Assembly: GCA_947169915.1 (NCBI GenBank)
Contig: CAMVRN010000004.1
Coordinates: 1 to 64,000, forward strand
Reading direction: 5' to 3'
DNA: 64,000 nt
DNA from: an uncultured Candidatus Saccharibacteria bacterium
GTDB lineage: Bacteria > Patescibacteriota > Saccharimonadia > Saccharimonadales > Saccharimonadaceae
The notes beneath the pieces were generated by a model. The model ran no database searches and was not told the origin of the DNA. It was given only the letters and a program-made list of their open reading frames with translations. A program made the translations under genes and the position numbers. Numbering within the stretch: the first letter of the stretch is position 1; each line of letters starts with the position of its first letter. Shown here piece after piece: positions 7,467 through 16,259 of the stretch.

Positions 7467-10241
7467 TTAATCCCCCACGTACGTACCAAGTTTAATGTAC
7501 ATATCGGTAAGCGTACCGACCAAAGGACGCCAAGCTGTACCACTAATAGTTGCAGAAGCGCCGAACCAAACCTCCGTATCGAAGAAGAATCGAGTAATCG
7601 AAGTGATATCTTGGAATACAACAGGTTCAGATCCGTTTATAGCATAATAAATCTTAACCTTGTCAACCCCGTTTTCTTCGACTGTACGGCGAATAATTCG
7701 AACATGTTTCAGAGTGTCAGCAGGGATATCGTTCTTGGTAGCGCCATTGTTTCCTTTCCATTTTTGAGTAATTTCAACATTCGTGTTGCTATTACTGTAA
7801 CGGCGGAAGACGAAGCCAGGATAGTTGTTTGCGCTGTTTTCTTGCTTCGAATTAACGAATGTTGCTTGACCACCACTAGAAACCTGTGCAGTCGGATCAT
7901 ACTCAATAACACTGAACCCGATTTCAAAATCTTTATCATAATTCTCTTCTATAAAGAGTTGGATATTCGTGTCAATATAATTAACCGCAACATTATTAAC
8001 GGTCTTAGAGCTACAATAAGTACCAGTCATACTGCTGCCACCGTTGAAAGTGCAAGCGTTTGGTTCGTACCAAACAACAGGATAACTTGTCGTACTTTCA
8101 ACCCACCTAGCATAGAACGTCACGTCCTCATCAATCACAGTCTCCGGAGTAACCTCGGTATTATATGTAGTATCAGTATACCAACCAAAGAATATATTGT
8201 CCGTTTTCGTAGCCGTCGGAAGCGAGCCAATTGCCGTATTATCTACTATTTCATCACTATTGCGTGAAGGAGTACCGCCTTGAGCATTATAAGTCACTGT
8301 GCGCTTCGGAAGCTCTTCAACAACCTCAACCGTAAAAGTTTTAGTTTCATGAGAAGTTGTGCCGGTCATAGTAATAGTCACCGTACCTTCTGATACACCA
8401 GTCAAAACTCCAGTTGTTGAATCAATCGTAGCAATGCCAGTGTTGCTCGATGCAAACGTATATGGTTCAAGTTCTGCAGAATTCGTAACCTGAACAGTCA
8501 TATTATTACCAACCACAAGGAGAGTTCCGACGTTAGAAATATCCGCTAATGTCACATCACTCAACCATTGTGCATGATAAGTTGTCGAATGAGCCGGCTG
8601 GACCGGGAAAGTAATTTGGGTGCCGCCGGTCGCCGCGGTAAACCAGCCCTGGAACAAATGATGCGCATACGTCGTAGTTGGAGAAGAGTCAATTGTATCT
8701 CCTGCATCAAGTAGCACCGACTGCACCGCACTGCCGCCATGTGCATTAAAAGTAATAGTATATTGAGCTACGCTTTGGTGATGTTCGAGAGAGATAGACG
8801 ACAAAGGCACCTCAATAGCGGGACGTGCACCATTCAATTTCGAAGATGTAGTAATTGAGCGTCCGGCCGTCTGTACGCGCGCATTATTGGTACTACCAAG
8901 CCACCAACCATCGACATAATCAGTGGTAGCAAAGTTCGACCGCTCAAGAAGATAAATACATTTCCCGTTAGTTCCGAGGTTAGTTAGACTATTGTCACAA
9001 GCCGTTCGAGCTTCATTATAAGTTAAAAAGCGAGATGGCAATCCGTCAAATTGAACCAAGTCCGTATTACTCCATGTTGAAGTCGTCGGCAATCTAGTCA
9101 GGGCCATAGCATAGTTTTCGTTGGCATTAGAAATATTCTTGTGATATATTAATACTCCATTATTACCATTAGCTGCGACATAATAGAACATCTCATCCGC
9201 TTCGCTATAGGTACCATCACTGTTGACGTCGCACACAAAGGCATTTCCTGGAGCGACTCCAGAATTTTGATCTACAAGAGAACCATAGGTAATCGTTTGC
9301 CCTGCATATCCCGCAGCAGAACACCCGCCATTATCGGTTCTAGCACATACCTCCGTGTGAAGTGTTCCGGCCGCATAACAGGCATAGGTTTCTTCTACTG
9401 TCCACTGAGCATAGAGAATAATCGTATTTGGAGCCTCAGGATCAATTTCAACAGTACCCTCGACTCCATAGGCAGTACCAGTTCCATCAGCCGAGGTATT
9501 CCAACCACTGAATATGTATCCTTCGCGAGTTGGGGTTTTCGAAGAGAGAGTAACAGTTGCTCCAGAAAGATAGGCTTCAGAATCAGATGGGAAGTTACTG
9601 ACTGTGTCCGTTCCGGCATTTTCAGCGTAATGAACGGCAAAGTTGGAAGCATTTGCCGTTGCAGTAAGAGTAAAGACATTTTGATAAGTACCAGCAGGAG
9701 TATTTTGAGCAACTAAAACACCAAACGTCAAGTTACTAGTGCTTGCTTGTCCATTATTGCTATTGTTGGTTGTTGCCAAAATCGCACTACTATTAATTGC
9801 CGGCACAGGTTTATAGTTTATGCCGTCAGTGCTGTATCCATAAGACGCCTCAGTAAAGCCAGATTGGGTAATGCTATCTACTCCTTGCGGAAGCGTAATC
9901 GTCGGAATTGTCACTTCTAGTGTTTCATGCGTAAGGCTCGTGCTAGGACCTGAAGTCTCCATAGCCAACGTATAACCCGTATAGTTCGTAGTCGTAACAG
10001 AAAGTGTCTGCGAACCGGTAGAGAACAACCCAGGAATAGTGCTAATAATCAACGGGCTAGCAGGAGAAATCTCTAGTGACGGCACAGAAACAACCCCAGT
10101 CGTCGCCGAAGAACTCTCCGGCAAAAACTCGGGGTAAGCAAAGAATAGTGAAAAACAGATAATTGCAATTAGCAAAATTGCTCGTTCACAACAGGTGTCT
10201 TTCCCAAAAAAACCTCTTGCCAATTTAATCATAACTCTCAC
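7467..10241 (-). CDS. Large secreted surface protein with InlB B-repeats and BIG2 domain
   Basis: A 924-residue protein. A signal or anchor helix (ILLIAIICFSLFFAYPEF, about 22-39) is followed by an N-terminal beta domain (about 50-200, YTLAMETSG). Three Listeria-Bacteroides (InlB B/Flg_new) repeats end in YAQW, YHAQW and YARW; each carries the GGxxV..GxT...P....F.GW pattern. Between repeats lie a Cys-containing module with WWLGSTNNAR, resembling DUF6273-like domains, and a BIG2-type Ig domain (GIATIDSTTGVLTGVSEGTVTI). The last 200 residues look like a LamG/concanavalin-type beta sandwich. InlB repeats are typical of adhesins, so a role in attachment to the host bacterium is plausible but inferred. 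No LPXTG motif is seen. Confidence 0.8.
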   Translation of the reverse strand: MRVMIKLARGFFGKDTCCERAILLIAIICFSLFFAYPEFLPESSSATTGVVSVPSLEISPASPLIISTIPGLFSTGSQTLSVTTTNYTGYTLAMETSGPSTSLTHETLEVTIPTITLPQGVDSITQSGFTEASYGYSTDGINYKPVPAINSSAILATTNNSNNGQASTSNLTFGVLVAQNTPAGTYQNVFTLTATANASNFAVHYAENAGTDTVSNFPSDSEAYLSGATVTLSSKTPTREGYIFSGWNTSADGTGTAYGVEGTVEIDPEAPNTIILYAQWTVEETYACYAAGTLHTEVCARTDNGGCSAAGYAGQTITYGSLVDQNSGVAPGNAFVCDVNSDGTYSEADEMFYYVAANGNNGVLIYHKNISNANENYAMALTRLPTTSTWSNTDLVQFDGLPSRFLTYNEARTACDNSLTNLGTNGKCIYLLERSNFATTDYVDGWWLGSTNNARVQTAGRSITTSSKLNGARPAIEVPLSSISLEHHQSVAQYTITFNAHGGSAVQSVLLDAGDTIDSSPTTTYAHHLFQGWFTAATGGTQITFPVQPAHSTTYHAQWLSDVTLADISNVGTLLVVGNNMTVQVTNSAELEPYTFASSNTGIATIDSTTGVLTGVSEGTVTITMTGTTSHETKTFTVEVVEELPKRTVTYNAQGGTPSRNSDEIVDNTAIGSLPTATKTDNIFFGWYTDTTYNTEVTPETVIDEDVTFYARWVESTTSYPVVWYEPNACTFNGGSSMTGTYCSSKTVNNVAVNYIDTNIQLFIEENYDKDFEIGFSVIEYDPTAQVSSGGQATFVNSKQENSANNYPGFVFRRYSNSNTNVEITQKWKGNNGATKNDIPADTLKHVRIIRRTVEENGVDKVKIYYAINGSEPVVFQDITSITRFFFDTEVWFGASATISGTAWRPLVGTLTDMYIKLGTYVGD

Positions 10242-10269
10242 ACATAGCTACTATACTGCTACAGTTTAG

Positions 10270-10299
10270 ATTATACCCCTTTTGCTTATCCTATTACAA
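10270..10299 (-). promoter_or_regulatory. Promoter of the surface-protein gene
   Basis: Minus-strand TTGTAA (10299-10294), an 18-bp spacer and TATAAT (10275-10270). The leader is about 20 nt. Confidence 0.65.
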
Positions 10300-10398
10300 G
10301 TCTTGAAATTAAAAAAACAAGTTATGTTTTATTTGACTTATTAAGGAACCTTTTTCTTAGTCTTGACTTTAAGAGAAAAACCATCATAATATCTATAT

Positions 10399-11856
10399 AT
10401 GCAGAAGATTATCACACGCTTTGCCCCATCTCCTACGGGCTACATTCATATTGGCAACGTCCGTTCCGCAATCTACCCTTATCTCGCCGCGCGCCAAACT
10501 AACGGTCATTTTATTCTCCGTATCGAGGATACCGACCAAGCTCGCTACGTTGAGGGCGCAACTGACCTCATCATAGACACTTTAAAATGGCTCGGGCTCG
10601 AATGGGACGAAGGCCCAGAAGTTGGTGGCGATAATGCACCATATTTCCAAACCGAGCGTCGTGAAATCTACCTCGAATGGGCCAAAAAGCTCATCGAAAA
10701 AGGACGCGCTTACGCTGACCCAACCGATTCAGAAACCATCCAAAAATACCGCGACGAAGACAACGCGAAAAAGGTTCCTTACCTCTACCGTAATCACCGC
10801 CCTGAAACCTTCCCAGAATGGGAAGAAGGTATGCCAATCCGTTTCAAAGCCGACCCAAAACCACGCGAATGGCACGACGAAGTCATGGGCGACCTAAAAG
10901 CCGGTCCCGAAGTTCAAGATGACATCGTCCTCATTAAGAAAGATGGGCTCCCAACCTACAACTTCGCTCACATTGTCGACGATTTTCTTATGCACGTCAA
11001 CATGGTTGCCCGCGGCGTCGAATACCTATCGAGCACGCCAAACTACCTCGCTCTCTATGAAGCCTTCGGCATCGACCAACCTCTCCTAGTCTCACTTCCA
11101 CATATCCTCGCCCCAACCGGCAACAAAAAACTCGGCAAACGCGATGGCGCCAAGTCCGTCACCGCCTACCGCGAAGACGGCGTCCTTCCTGAAGCCATGC
11201 TAAACTATCTCGCCTGCCTCGGCTGGAATGATGGCACGGAACAAGAAATCTACACAAAAGAGGAACTAATCGAAAAATTCTCCCTCGACCGCATCCAAAA
11301 CTCTGGCGCACGCTACGACGAAGTCAAACTTCTCTGGATGAATGGCCAATGGATTCGCAAAATTGTTGACGAACAGGGAATCGACGCACTTTATCCAAGA
11401 ACCGAAGGTTTCTGGCCAGAATCCGCAAAAAATTATGAAGATGAATATAAAAAACGAGTTCTTGCAATTATTTACGACCGTCTGAAAACCCTTTCTGACC
11501 TTCGCGAAATGACTTCGTATTTCTTTGAAGACCCAAAGTTCGATATTGAACAACTTTTGACTAATAAATTTGTTAAAAAGTTCTCCGAATCCGAACTTAC
11601 CGCACTCCTCGTCGAATCCATCTCGAAACTCGAATCTCTCAAAACCTGGGACGAACCAAGCCTCAAGGATGCCTTGAATGAACTTCTCGCTTCAACCGGC
11701 CGAAAACCTGCCGAACTTTTCTCCCTCATTCGCATTTCCGTTTCCTTCGCCCCATTTTCACCAGCCCTCGACCTAACCCTCAACGTCCTCGGACGCGAAA
11801 CCACCCTTGCTCGCTTGAACAAGGTTAAAACTGCCTTGTCTCTAGACCAACAATAA
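10399..11856 (+). CDS. gltX: Glutamyl-tRNA synthetase
   Basis: A 485-residue class I synthetase that charges tRNA-Glu. FAPSPTGYIHIGN carries the HIGH-like motif (HIGN, 17-20), RIEDTD follows, and the KMSKS-like motif reads KKLGKRDGA near residue 247. The C-terminal anticodon-binding region is normal in length. Whether it also misacylates tRNA-Gln cannot be judged here. TTGACT (10363-10368), 16 bp, and CATAAT (10385-10390) end 8 nt before the ATG with no Shine-Dalgarno: a leaderless candidate. Two tRNA-Glu genes lie 6 kb downstream. Confidence 0.95.
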   Translation: MQKIITRFAPSPTGYIHIGNVRSAIYPYLAARQTNGHFILRIEDTDQARYVEGATDLIIDTLKWLGLEWDEGPEVGGDNAPYFQTERREIYLEWAKKLIEKGRAYADPTDSETIQKYRDEDNAKKVPYLYRNHRPETFPEWEEGMPIRFKADPKPREWHDEVMGDLKAGPEVQDDIVLIKKDGLPTYNFAHIVDDFLMHVNMVARGVEYLSSTPNYLALYEAFGIDQPLLVSLPHILAPTGNKKLGKRDGAKSVTAYREDGVLPEAMLNYLACLGWNDGTEQEIYTKEELIEKFSLDRIQNSGARYDEVKLLWMNGQWIRKIVDEQGIDALYPRTEGFWPESAKNYEDEYKKRVLAIIYDRLKTLSDLREMTSYFFEDPKFDIEQLLTNKFVKKFSESELTALLVESISKLESLKTWDEPSLKDALNELLASTGRKPAELFSLIRISVSFAPFSPALDLTLNVLGRETTLARLNKVKTALSLDQQ

Positions 11857-11864
11857 GCTATAAT
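11836..11864 (+). promoter_or_regulatory. Promoter inside the gltX 3' end, leaderless type
   Basis: TTGTCT (11836-11841), 17 bp, TATAAT (11859-11864). Only 6 nt separate the -10 from the ATG of the next gene, so transcription should begin at about the A of the start codon. Confidence 0.75.
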
Positions 11865-11870
11865 AAGCTT

Positions 11871-13526
11871 ATGCAAAATAATCCTAATGAGGATTTCCCA
11901 TTTCCGGGGCCTAACCCGAGTTTTTCCGACATTCCAATTCCTATAAACCCGGGCGTCCCAATTTCTCCCGAGCCAATCGCTCCAGAGCCAACCTTCACAC
12001 CCCCAACTTTTAACCCAGAATTATTAAACGCCACCTCTTCGCAAGCTCTCGTAGTCCCAGCTTTTGACGAGGCGAAAACCGACACGCTAACTGACTCAAC
12101 AATTGATGCACAAGATAACGCTCCCGCCCCTGATTCTAGTGCTGAAGGAACCGCGGACGAAATCCACGAAAAATCTCCCGAAACTGACGAGAAAAAGAAG
12201 GAAAAAGAAGGAAAAAAGGACGAAATTCCCGATACCGAAGAGGAAGCTCTGGCTAAAAAATTTGCCCGCGAACGCGTAAAAAAGCTGAACGTCCAATCAG
12301 CCCCTCAAGCTGAGGAGAAACAGTCCAAGAAGACAATGATTATCCTCATAACAGTCATTTCTTCCGTTATTATTATCGGCGGCCTAATCGCATTCTACTT
12401 CCTTGTCCTCAGCAAACCTAAAGAAGAAGTTGCCGAAGCACCTGTCGAAGAAATTGTCACTCCAATCATCCCAGAAACAAAAGAGGAGCCTGACGTTCCA
12501 CATTATTATTCGCTTCTTTCCGGCGAAGAAATCGCTTCCGAAGAAGCAAAATCCGACCCAACATTTTGCGTCCAAATTCCGAACGGTGTTGACGGTGCTC
12601 GCCCGCAAGTCGGACTTCATGACGCTAAAGTTGTTTTCGAGGCCATCGCTGAAGCCGGCATTACTCGCTTCTCCGCCATCTACCAAAATCCCCCAGCCGT
12701 CATCGGCCCAATTCGCTCACTCCGCCTTTACTATCTAAACTGGGATATTCCATTCGACTGTACAGTCGTCCATGCTGGTGGTTCCGAAGAAGCCATCAAT
12801 GCCGTCTCGAGTTACGGCGTCCGCGACCTCTCCGAAAACTATTCTTACATGTGGCGCTCCTCCGCCAACTACACCGTCAGTCGCTTCTGGAACAACCTCT
12901 TTACATCCGGCGACTACCTTAACGGCTTCAACAACGTCAATGGCTATCTAACTTCCGACATCAACTCATTCGCCCGCATGACCCCTCCAGAATCCGGACG
13001 CAACAAAATCGATGTTCAAATCACAAACAAACTCAAAATCGACCACGCCACCAAGAACGACACTGAAACTCTCTCCGCCCGTGTCACTCATATTGACATC
13101 AAAATCGGTTCCATTCCAAACTTCAACCCAGTCTACGATTACGACATCGCAACCAACACCTACAAACGTTCCTACGAAACCGGCGCTCCTCATACAAGTT
13201 ACGACTGTTCTGGGAAATCTGGTGAAATCACCCCCGAACTCGTCTGCGAAGAAGTTCCTATTACCGCCTCTGTTGTCATCGCAATGATGGTCCAAGAAAA
13301 GAAGGCTTCTTACGACAACTACCATGAAGACATCTCAACAAACGGTGCTGGCGATGCCTACATCTTCCAAAACGGCGCCGTCATCGTCGGTACATGGGAA
13401 AAGTCCAGTAAAGATTCCCAGATAATCTTCCGCGACAACAAAAACAACGAAGTTAAACTCGCCCCTGGCAAAACCTGGATTTCCGCTGTCCCAGAAAGCT
13501 ATGGTGGCTCCGTTTCATACGAATAA
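11871..13526 (+). CDS. Membrane-anchored DUF3048 (YerB-like) protein
   Basis: A 551-residue protein. A Pro-rich, then strongly acidic and Lys/Glu-rich N-terminus (1-155) precedes a membrane helix at about 160-183 (TMIILITVISSVIIIGGLIAFYF). The outer part begins YYSLLSGEE and contains the DUF3048 hallmarks ARPQVGL, EAGITRFSAIY and GPIRSLRLYY. The C-terminal half continues the family (TWEKSSKDSQIIFRD, GKTWISAVPE). YerB-like proteins are surface lipoproteins of unknown function in Firmicutes; here a membrane helix replaces the lipobox. The start is leaderless (see promoter). Confidence 0.8.
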   Translation: MQNNPNEDFPFPGPNPSFSDIPIPINPGVPISPEPIAPEPTFTPPTFNPELLNATSSQALVVPAFDEAKTDTLTDSTIDAQDNAPAPDSSAEGTADEIHEKSPETDEKKKEKEGKKDEIPDTEEEALAKKFARERVKKLNVQSAPQAEEKQSKKTMIILITVISSVIIIGGLIAFYFLVLSKPKEEVAEAPVEEIVTPIIPETKEEPDVPHYYSLLSGEEIASEEAKSDPTFCVQIPNGVDGARPQVGLHDAKVVFEAIAEAGITRFSAIYQNPPAVIGPIRSLRLYYLNWDIPFDCTVVHAGGSEEAINAVSSYGVRDLSENYSYMWRSSANYTVSRFWNNLFTSGDYLNGFNNVNGYLTSDINSFARMTPPESGRNKIDVQITNKLKIDHATKNDTETLSARVTHIDIKIGSIPNFNPVYDYDIATNTYKRSYETGAPHTSYDCSGKSGEITPELVCEEVPITASVVIAMMVQEKKASYDNYHEDISTNGAGDAYIFQNGAVIVGTWEKSSKDSQIIFRDNKNNEVKLAPGKTWISAVPESYGGSVSYE

Positions 13527-13540
13527 TCTTTACCTCTTTA

Positions 13541-13557
13541 CTACCCCTGTTATTTTT
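13541..13557 (+). repeat. ACCCCTGTTATTTTT intergenic motif
   Basis: TACCCCTGTTATTTTT appears between the DUF3048 gene and the next promoter. The same 11-mer core occurs near 49302 and 54015, with shorter versions near 54003 and 54758. Confidence 0.4.
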
Positions 13558-13589
13558 CGACCCACCCCTATAAAATAACCACTTGCCTA

Positions 13590-13618
13590 TTGATTTTTTA
13601 AGCGAAATCTGTTATAAT
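13590..13618 (+). promoter_or_regulatory. Promoter of the coiled-coil gene
   Basis: TTGATT (13590-13595), 17 bp, TATAAT (13613-13618). The transcript should start near 13625. Confidence 0.85.
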
Positions 13619-13626
13619 AGGATTGA

Positions 13627-13645
13627 TTAGCCCCTTTGGAGCTAG
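13627..13645 (+). promoter_or_regulatory. 5' leader hairpin
   Basis: TAGC/GCTA closing a further CC/GG pair with loop TTT, beginning at the predicted +3. Unlike the 3939, 14798 and 23479 leaders it lacks the G-rich loop. Confidence 0.45.
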
Positions 13646-13669
13646 TACATTTATTTGAAAGGATGGCGA

Positions 13670-14605
13670 ATGGAAATGGTTAGAGATGCGATTCTCACAG
13701 AACTCAAGAACGTATCGCAGGAACTGTTCCGGCGCAAACAGGAGGCATGGGATGCTTACGCCGCCACTCGCGAGAGGGTAGCAGAAGCCCATGACAAAAT
13801 GATTAGCGCTTGGGGCAAAAGAACTACGACAAGGGAAAAGATGAATGAAGAGTATACCGTTTTACAAGAGTCTATTGAACATTGCCGCTTAGTCTGGGAT
13901 AAATATGGCCAGATTCGCGACGAAAGAAACACACGTATCGAAGCGCTCCGCGCCGAAGCGGAATCTGAACACCGACAAATGGTCGCATGTTTCAATCAAG
14001 CAAGCGTCGAGTATGAAACCGGCAATAAAGCCGATTCTCCTCTCCTCGCGGAAAAAGGTCGTAAACACCAAGAACGACGCAATGAGCTCAATGCTCAAAT
14101 CGGTGAACTCATTCAGGAAATCAAAAACGCCAAACAGAATGCGAAAGACACAGCTGTAAAGCCCGACAATGTTCCGTTCCAAGCAGCAAAAGCTGCTTTC
14201 GAGTCAGCAAAGTCCGCACACGAAGAAGCCCAGGCCGAATTTAAGCGCTTAAAAACACTTCGCGACGAAGCCAAGGCAAAATTCGACGCAATCCAGGCTC
14301 AGTATCTGGAAGTAAAAAACGCATTTCAAGAAAGGCTGGATGTCCTCAAGGCTGAAGCCCAAGTTGAACGCGAAAAGATGCTGGAAACTGCCGGAGTTAC
14401 TGTAGAAGAGCAAAAAGACGCCAAAATCGTCAAGAAAACCGATGGTTCGGTTCAGATTTACTTTGGCGGAATTGGACGCGCAGACGGTCTCGGACACGGA
14501 CATATCGCCCTGAACGATTCGGGTCTGAAATTCTACGAACGGAAAGCATTCGAATCTCATGGAAGCCAAAACTACAAAGATGGAGGGACGAGATGTTTAG
14601 CTTAA
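13670..14605 (+). CDS. Unknown solitary coiled-coil protein
   Basis: The track begins at a TTG (13655), but the ATG at 13670 (MEMVRDAILTEL) has GAAAGGA 6-7 nt upstream and is the better start, giving 311 residues. Residues 10-255 are almost entirely Ala/Glu/Lys-rich heptad-like helix, predicted coiled coil. A compact C-terminal segment follows (DGSVQIYFGGIGRADGLGHGHIALN). There is no membrane helix. I do not recognise the family. It has its own promoter, leader hairpin and terminator, and uses CTG codons like the other solitary genes. It may be a structural or scaffolding protein; this is unproven. Confidence 0.7.
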   Translation: MEMVRDAILTELKNVSQELFRRKQEAWDAYAATRERVAEAHDKMISAWGKRTTTREKMNEEYTVLQESIEHCRLVWDKYGQIRDERNTRIEALRAEAESEHRQMVACFNQASVEYETGNKADSPLLAEKGRKHQERRNELNAQIGELIQEIKNAKQNAKDTAVKPDNVPFQAAKAAFESAKSAHEEAQAEFKRLKTLRDEAKAKFDAIQAQYLEVKNAFQERLDVLKAEAQVEREKMLETAGVTVEEQKDAKIVKKTDGSVQIYFGGIGRADGLGHGHIALNDSGLKFYERKAFESHGSQNYKDGGTRCLA

Positions 14606-14648
14606 AAAAGTCTCAAGCTCCAACGCGATTCATCCGTCCACCACTCGA

Positions 14649-14677
14649 AGCCACGGACCTTTTACCGTGGCTTTTTC
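14649..14677 (+). terminator. Terminator after the coiled-coil gene
   Basis: AGCCACGG/CCGTGGCT stem with an 8-nt loop followed by TTTTTC. Confidence 0.85.
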
Positions 14678-14691
14678 ATGAGAAGAAGTTA

Positions 14692-14720
14692 TTGACTTTT
14701 TTAAAAATAAGTAGTATAAT
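14692..14720 (+). promoter_or_regulatory. Promoter of the 118-aa gene
   Basis: TTGACT (14692-14697), 17 bp, TATAAT (14715-14720). The start of transcription is near 14727. Confidence 0.85.
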
Positions 14721-14729
14721 ATACAAATG

Positions 14730-14762
14730 TCGTTTTGCTCTCGGGTGGGAGGTAGCAGACGA
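14730..14762 (+). promoter_or_regulatory. 5' leader hairpin with G-rich loop
   Basis: TCGTTT-TGCT pairs with AGCAGACGA (nine pairs, one wobble, one bulge). The 14-nt loop contains CGGGTGGGAGG. It begins about 3 nt after the predicted transcript start. The loop sequence matches GGGNGGGAG in the 3939 leader. Confidence 0.6.
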
Positions 14763-14797
14763 TTAAGTCCTTTACATTTTAGGAGGTGCAAGTATTG

Positions 14798-15154
14798 ATG
14801 CCCAAAACCAGAAAGCGCGGCAACGTCTTTTTCGTCGAATACACCGAAGCTCTCAATCTGACCGAAAATGAAGTTATAATGTATGATACCTACGGAGATA
14901 TAGTTCATATCGCTCCAAAGAAATTCGCTGAATGCATAGTCAAACTTCACGAAGACCTGATGGTTATCGTCAATAATCTATCCGAAGGATTGGCCTTTGG
15001 GATTAGTCCCGACAACATCGTTGTTCCGCAATTTCCCGCATCTAGCGGTCGTAAAATGAGGCCCATCCAAAAGCTGGAACGGCCCAAAGACAAAGCGCTC
15101 GTTTCTTTCTCCCCAATACTCAAAGGAGAATCCGCCGACGAAATCTATCTTTAA
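14798..15154 (+). CDS. Unknown solitary protein, 118 aa
   Basis: AGGAGG at 14781-14786 points to the ATG at 14798 (MPKTRKRGNVFFVEYTEAL) rather than the GTG the track uses, which overlaps the Shine-Dalgarno itself. The product is a small soluble protein with a basic N-terminus, a central beta/alpha segment (VIMYDTYGDIVHIAPKKFAECIVKLHEDL) and a probably disordered basic tail. I do not recognise the family. It is monocistronic with promoter, leader hairpin and terminator, between two other cassettes of the same design. Confidence 0.7.
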   Translation: MPKTRKRGNVFFVEYTEALNLTENEVIMYDTYGDIVHIAPKKFAECIVKLHEDLMVIVNNLSEGLAFGISPDNIVVPQFPASSGRKMRPIQKLERPKDKALVSFSPILKGESADEIYL

Positions 15155-15167
15155 CCTCCCCCACCCT

Positions 15168-15194
15168 ATCCCCCGCACGCGGGGGATTTTTCTC
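15168..15194 (+). terminator. Terminator after the 118-aa gene
   Basis: Stem ATCCCCCG/CGGGGGAT with a tiny loop followed by TTTTTC. Confidence 0.85.
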
Positions 15195-15197
15195 CCC

Positions 15198-15226
15198 TTG
15201 AAAAATCATAGTTTTTGTGTTATAAA
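15198..15226 (+). promoter_or_regulatory. Promoter of the DUF5662 gene
   Basis: TTGAAA (15198-15203), 17 bp, TATAAA (15221-15226) preceded by TGT, an extended -10. Confidence 0.75.
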
Positions 15227-15232
15227 TAATCA

Positions 15233-15248
15233 GAGAGTTTAGACTCTC
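15233..15248 (+). promoter_or_regulatory. 5' terminal leader hairpin
   Basis: Perfect 6-bp stem GAGAGT/ACTCTC with tetraloop TTAG, starting exactly at the predicted +1. Such a 5' hairpin could protect the mRNA end. Confidence 0.6.
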
Positions 15249-15284
15249 GCAAATTATTATCGTTGGTCTGAAGGGGGTATTATT

Positions 15285-15809
15285 ATGGCAGATATACAGG
15301 AAAAGTCGTTGTCTCAGGACGCATTTGCTCCCGAAGACGAACGTCTGAGAATCGCCGAGTGTAAGCTCGATACGATTGAGCACATCGACGAAGTCCGTAA
15401 AAACCTACGGTGGTTCTCCGAACGATTGACTTTGCGTGGCGTCAAACATGACCGCACGAAGCTCGAGAGTCCTGAAGTTGAGCTGTTTGCAAAGGTCAAC
15501 TACAAACTCAAAAACCTCGAATACGGCACGCCTGAATACGAGCAGAGCCTCGCCGAGCTAAAACCCGCACTTGACAATCATTACGCGAAGAATCGCCATC
15601 ACCCCGAACATTTCGCCGAAGGCATCAACGAGATGACGCTTCTCGACATCGTAGAAATGTTCTGCGACTGGCGAGCCTCAACCGCTCGCAACAAGAACGG
15701 GAACCTTCTCGTCTCCATCGCAACAAACGCCAAGCGTTTCCGCATCGATGCTCAGCTCGAGCAGATTTTCGTTAATACCGCCAAAATGATGGACGAGACA
15801 GACCAATAA
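15285..15809 (+). CDS. DUF5662 family protein
   Basis: A 174-residue soluble protein. The core matches DUF5662: THE-like helix start IEHIDEVRKNLRWF, VKHDRTKLESPEVELF, YGTPEYEQSL, NHYAKNRHHPEHF and DIVEMFCDWRAST. The His and Asp residues in HD, NHHPEH-like and DW positions suggest a metal-binding HD-like helical bundle, but no activity is established for this family, which also occurs in phages. AAGGGGG lies 8 nt before the ATG. It has its own promoter, 5' hairpin and terminator. Confidence 0.8.
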   Translation: MADIQEKSLSQDAFAPEDERLRIAECKLDTIEHIDEVRKNLRWFSERLTLRGVKHDRTKLESPEVELFAKVNYKLKNLEYGTPEYEQSLAELKPALDNHYAKNRHHPEHFAEGINEMTLLDIVEMFCDWRASTARNKNGNLLVSIATNAKRFRIDAQLEQIFVNTAKMMDETDQ

Positions 15810-15813
15810 TTCC

Positions 15814-15839
15814 GGCCCTCAGCGCGAGGGCCTTTTTCA
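15814..15839 (+). terminator. Terminator after the DUF5662 gene
   Basis: GGCCCTC/GAGGGCC stem with loop AGCGC followed by TTTTTC. Confidence 0.85.
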
Positions 15840-15840
15840 T

Positions 15841-15864
15841 GAAAAACCGCCCCACAGGGCGGCA
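15841..15864 (-). terminator. Terminator of the minus-strand 100-aa gene
   Basis: On the minus strand CCGCCC/GGGCGG with loop TGTG is followed by TTTTTC. It abuts the plus-strand terminator, separating two convergent units. Confidence 0.8.
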
Positions 15865-15884
15865 AGGAGATTTGTTTAATATTT

Positions 15885-16187
15885 TTATTCAATACCGCGG
15901 AGCCCACGACATTTTCCAAAATTATTCATCACGAGCCCATCGGGCGTCACAGATATACGCGCCTCAAGCGCACATCCTACGGTCTGGAAAACGTCATAAT
16001 TACAACAGTCCTGTGGAAAATATAATTTTACATTCCTTTTTTCGTACGCATCTTCGCCAGCCTTAATCTTTTCTTCCAGTCTAAGCACCAAGTCAATCAT
16101 CGCGTCTTTTTTCCAACGGGGAATCGTCGGGTCATTTTGCCAACGCTCTCTCACGCTAGTCAAATTTTTCGCATTCGCCGTAGTCAC
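15885..16187 (-). CDS. Unknown small protein, about 100 aa
   Basis: The track start (16214) is a TTG. A GAAAGGAG site at 16198-16204 with a GTG ten bases later (16187, MTTANAKNLTSVRERW) is a better start; the intervening ATG is in another frame and stops quickly. The protein is soluble, with a basic helical first half (WQNDPTIPRWKKDAMIDLVLRLEEKI) and three cysteines later (DCCNYDV, VGCAL). The family is not recognised. It has its own promoter (16227-16255) and terminator. Confidence 0.55.
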   Translation of the reverse strand: MTTANAKNLTSVRERWQNDPTIPRWKKDAMIDLVLRLEEKIKAGEDAYEKRNVKLYFPQDCCNYDVFQTVGCALEARISVTPDGLVMNNFGKCRGLRGIE

Positions 16188-16226
16188 TAAACATCGTCTC
16201 CTTTCAAGGTGCAAAATATACGTACA

Positions 16227-16255
16227 ATAATACGCTACGAATCAAGAAAATTCAA
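16227..16255 (-). promoter_or_regulatory. Minus-strand promoter of the 100-aa gene
   Basis: Reverse-strand TTGAAT (16255-16250), 17 bp, TATTAT (16232-16227). Confidence 0.65.
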
Positions 16256-16259
16256 AGGT

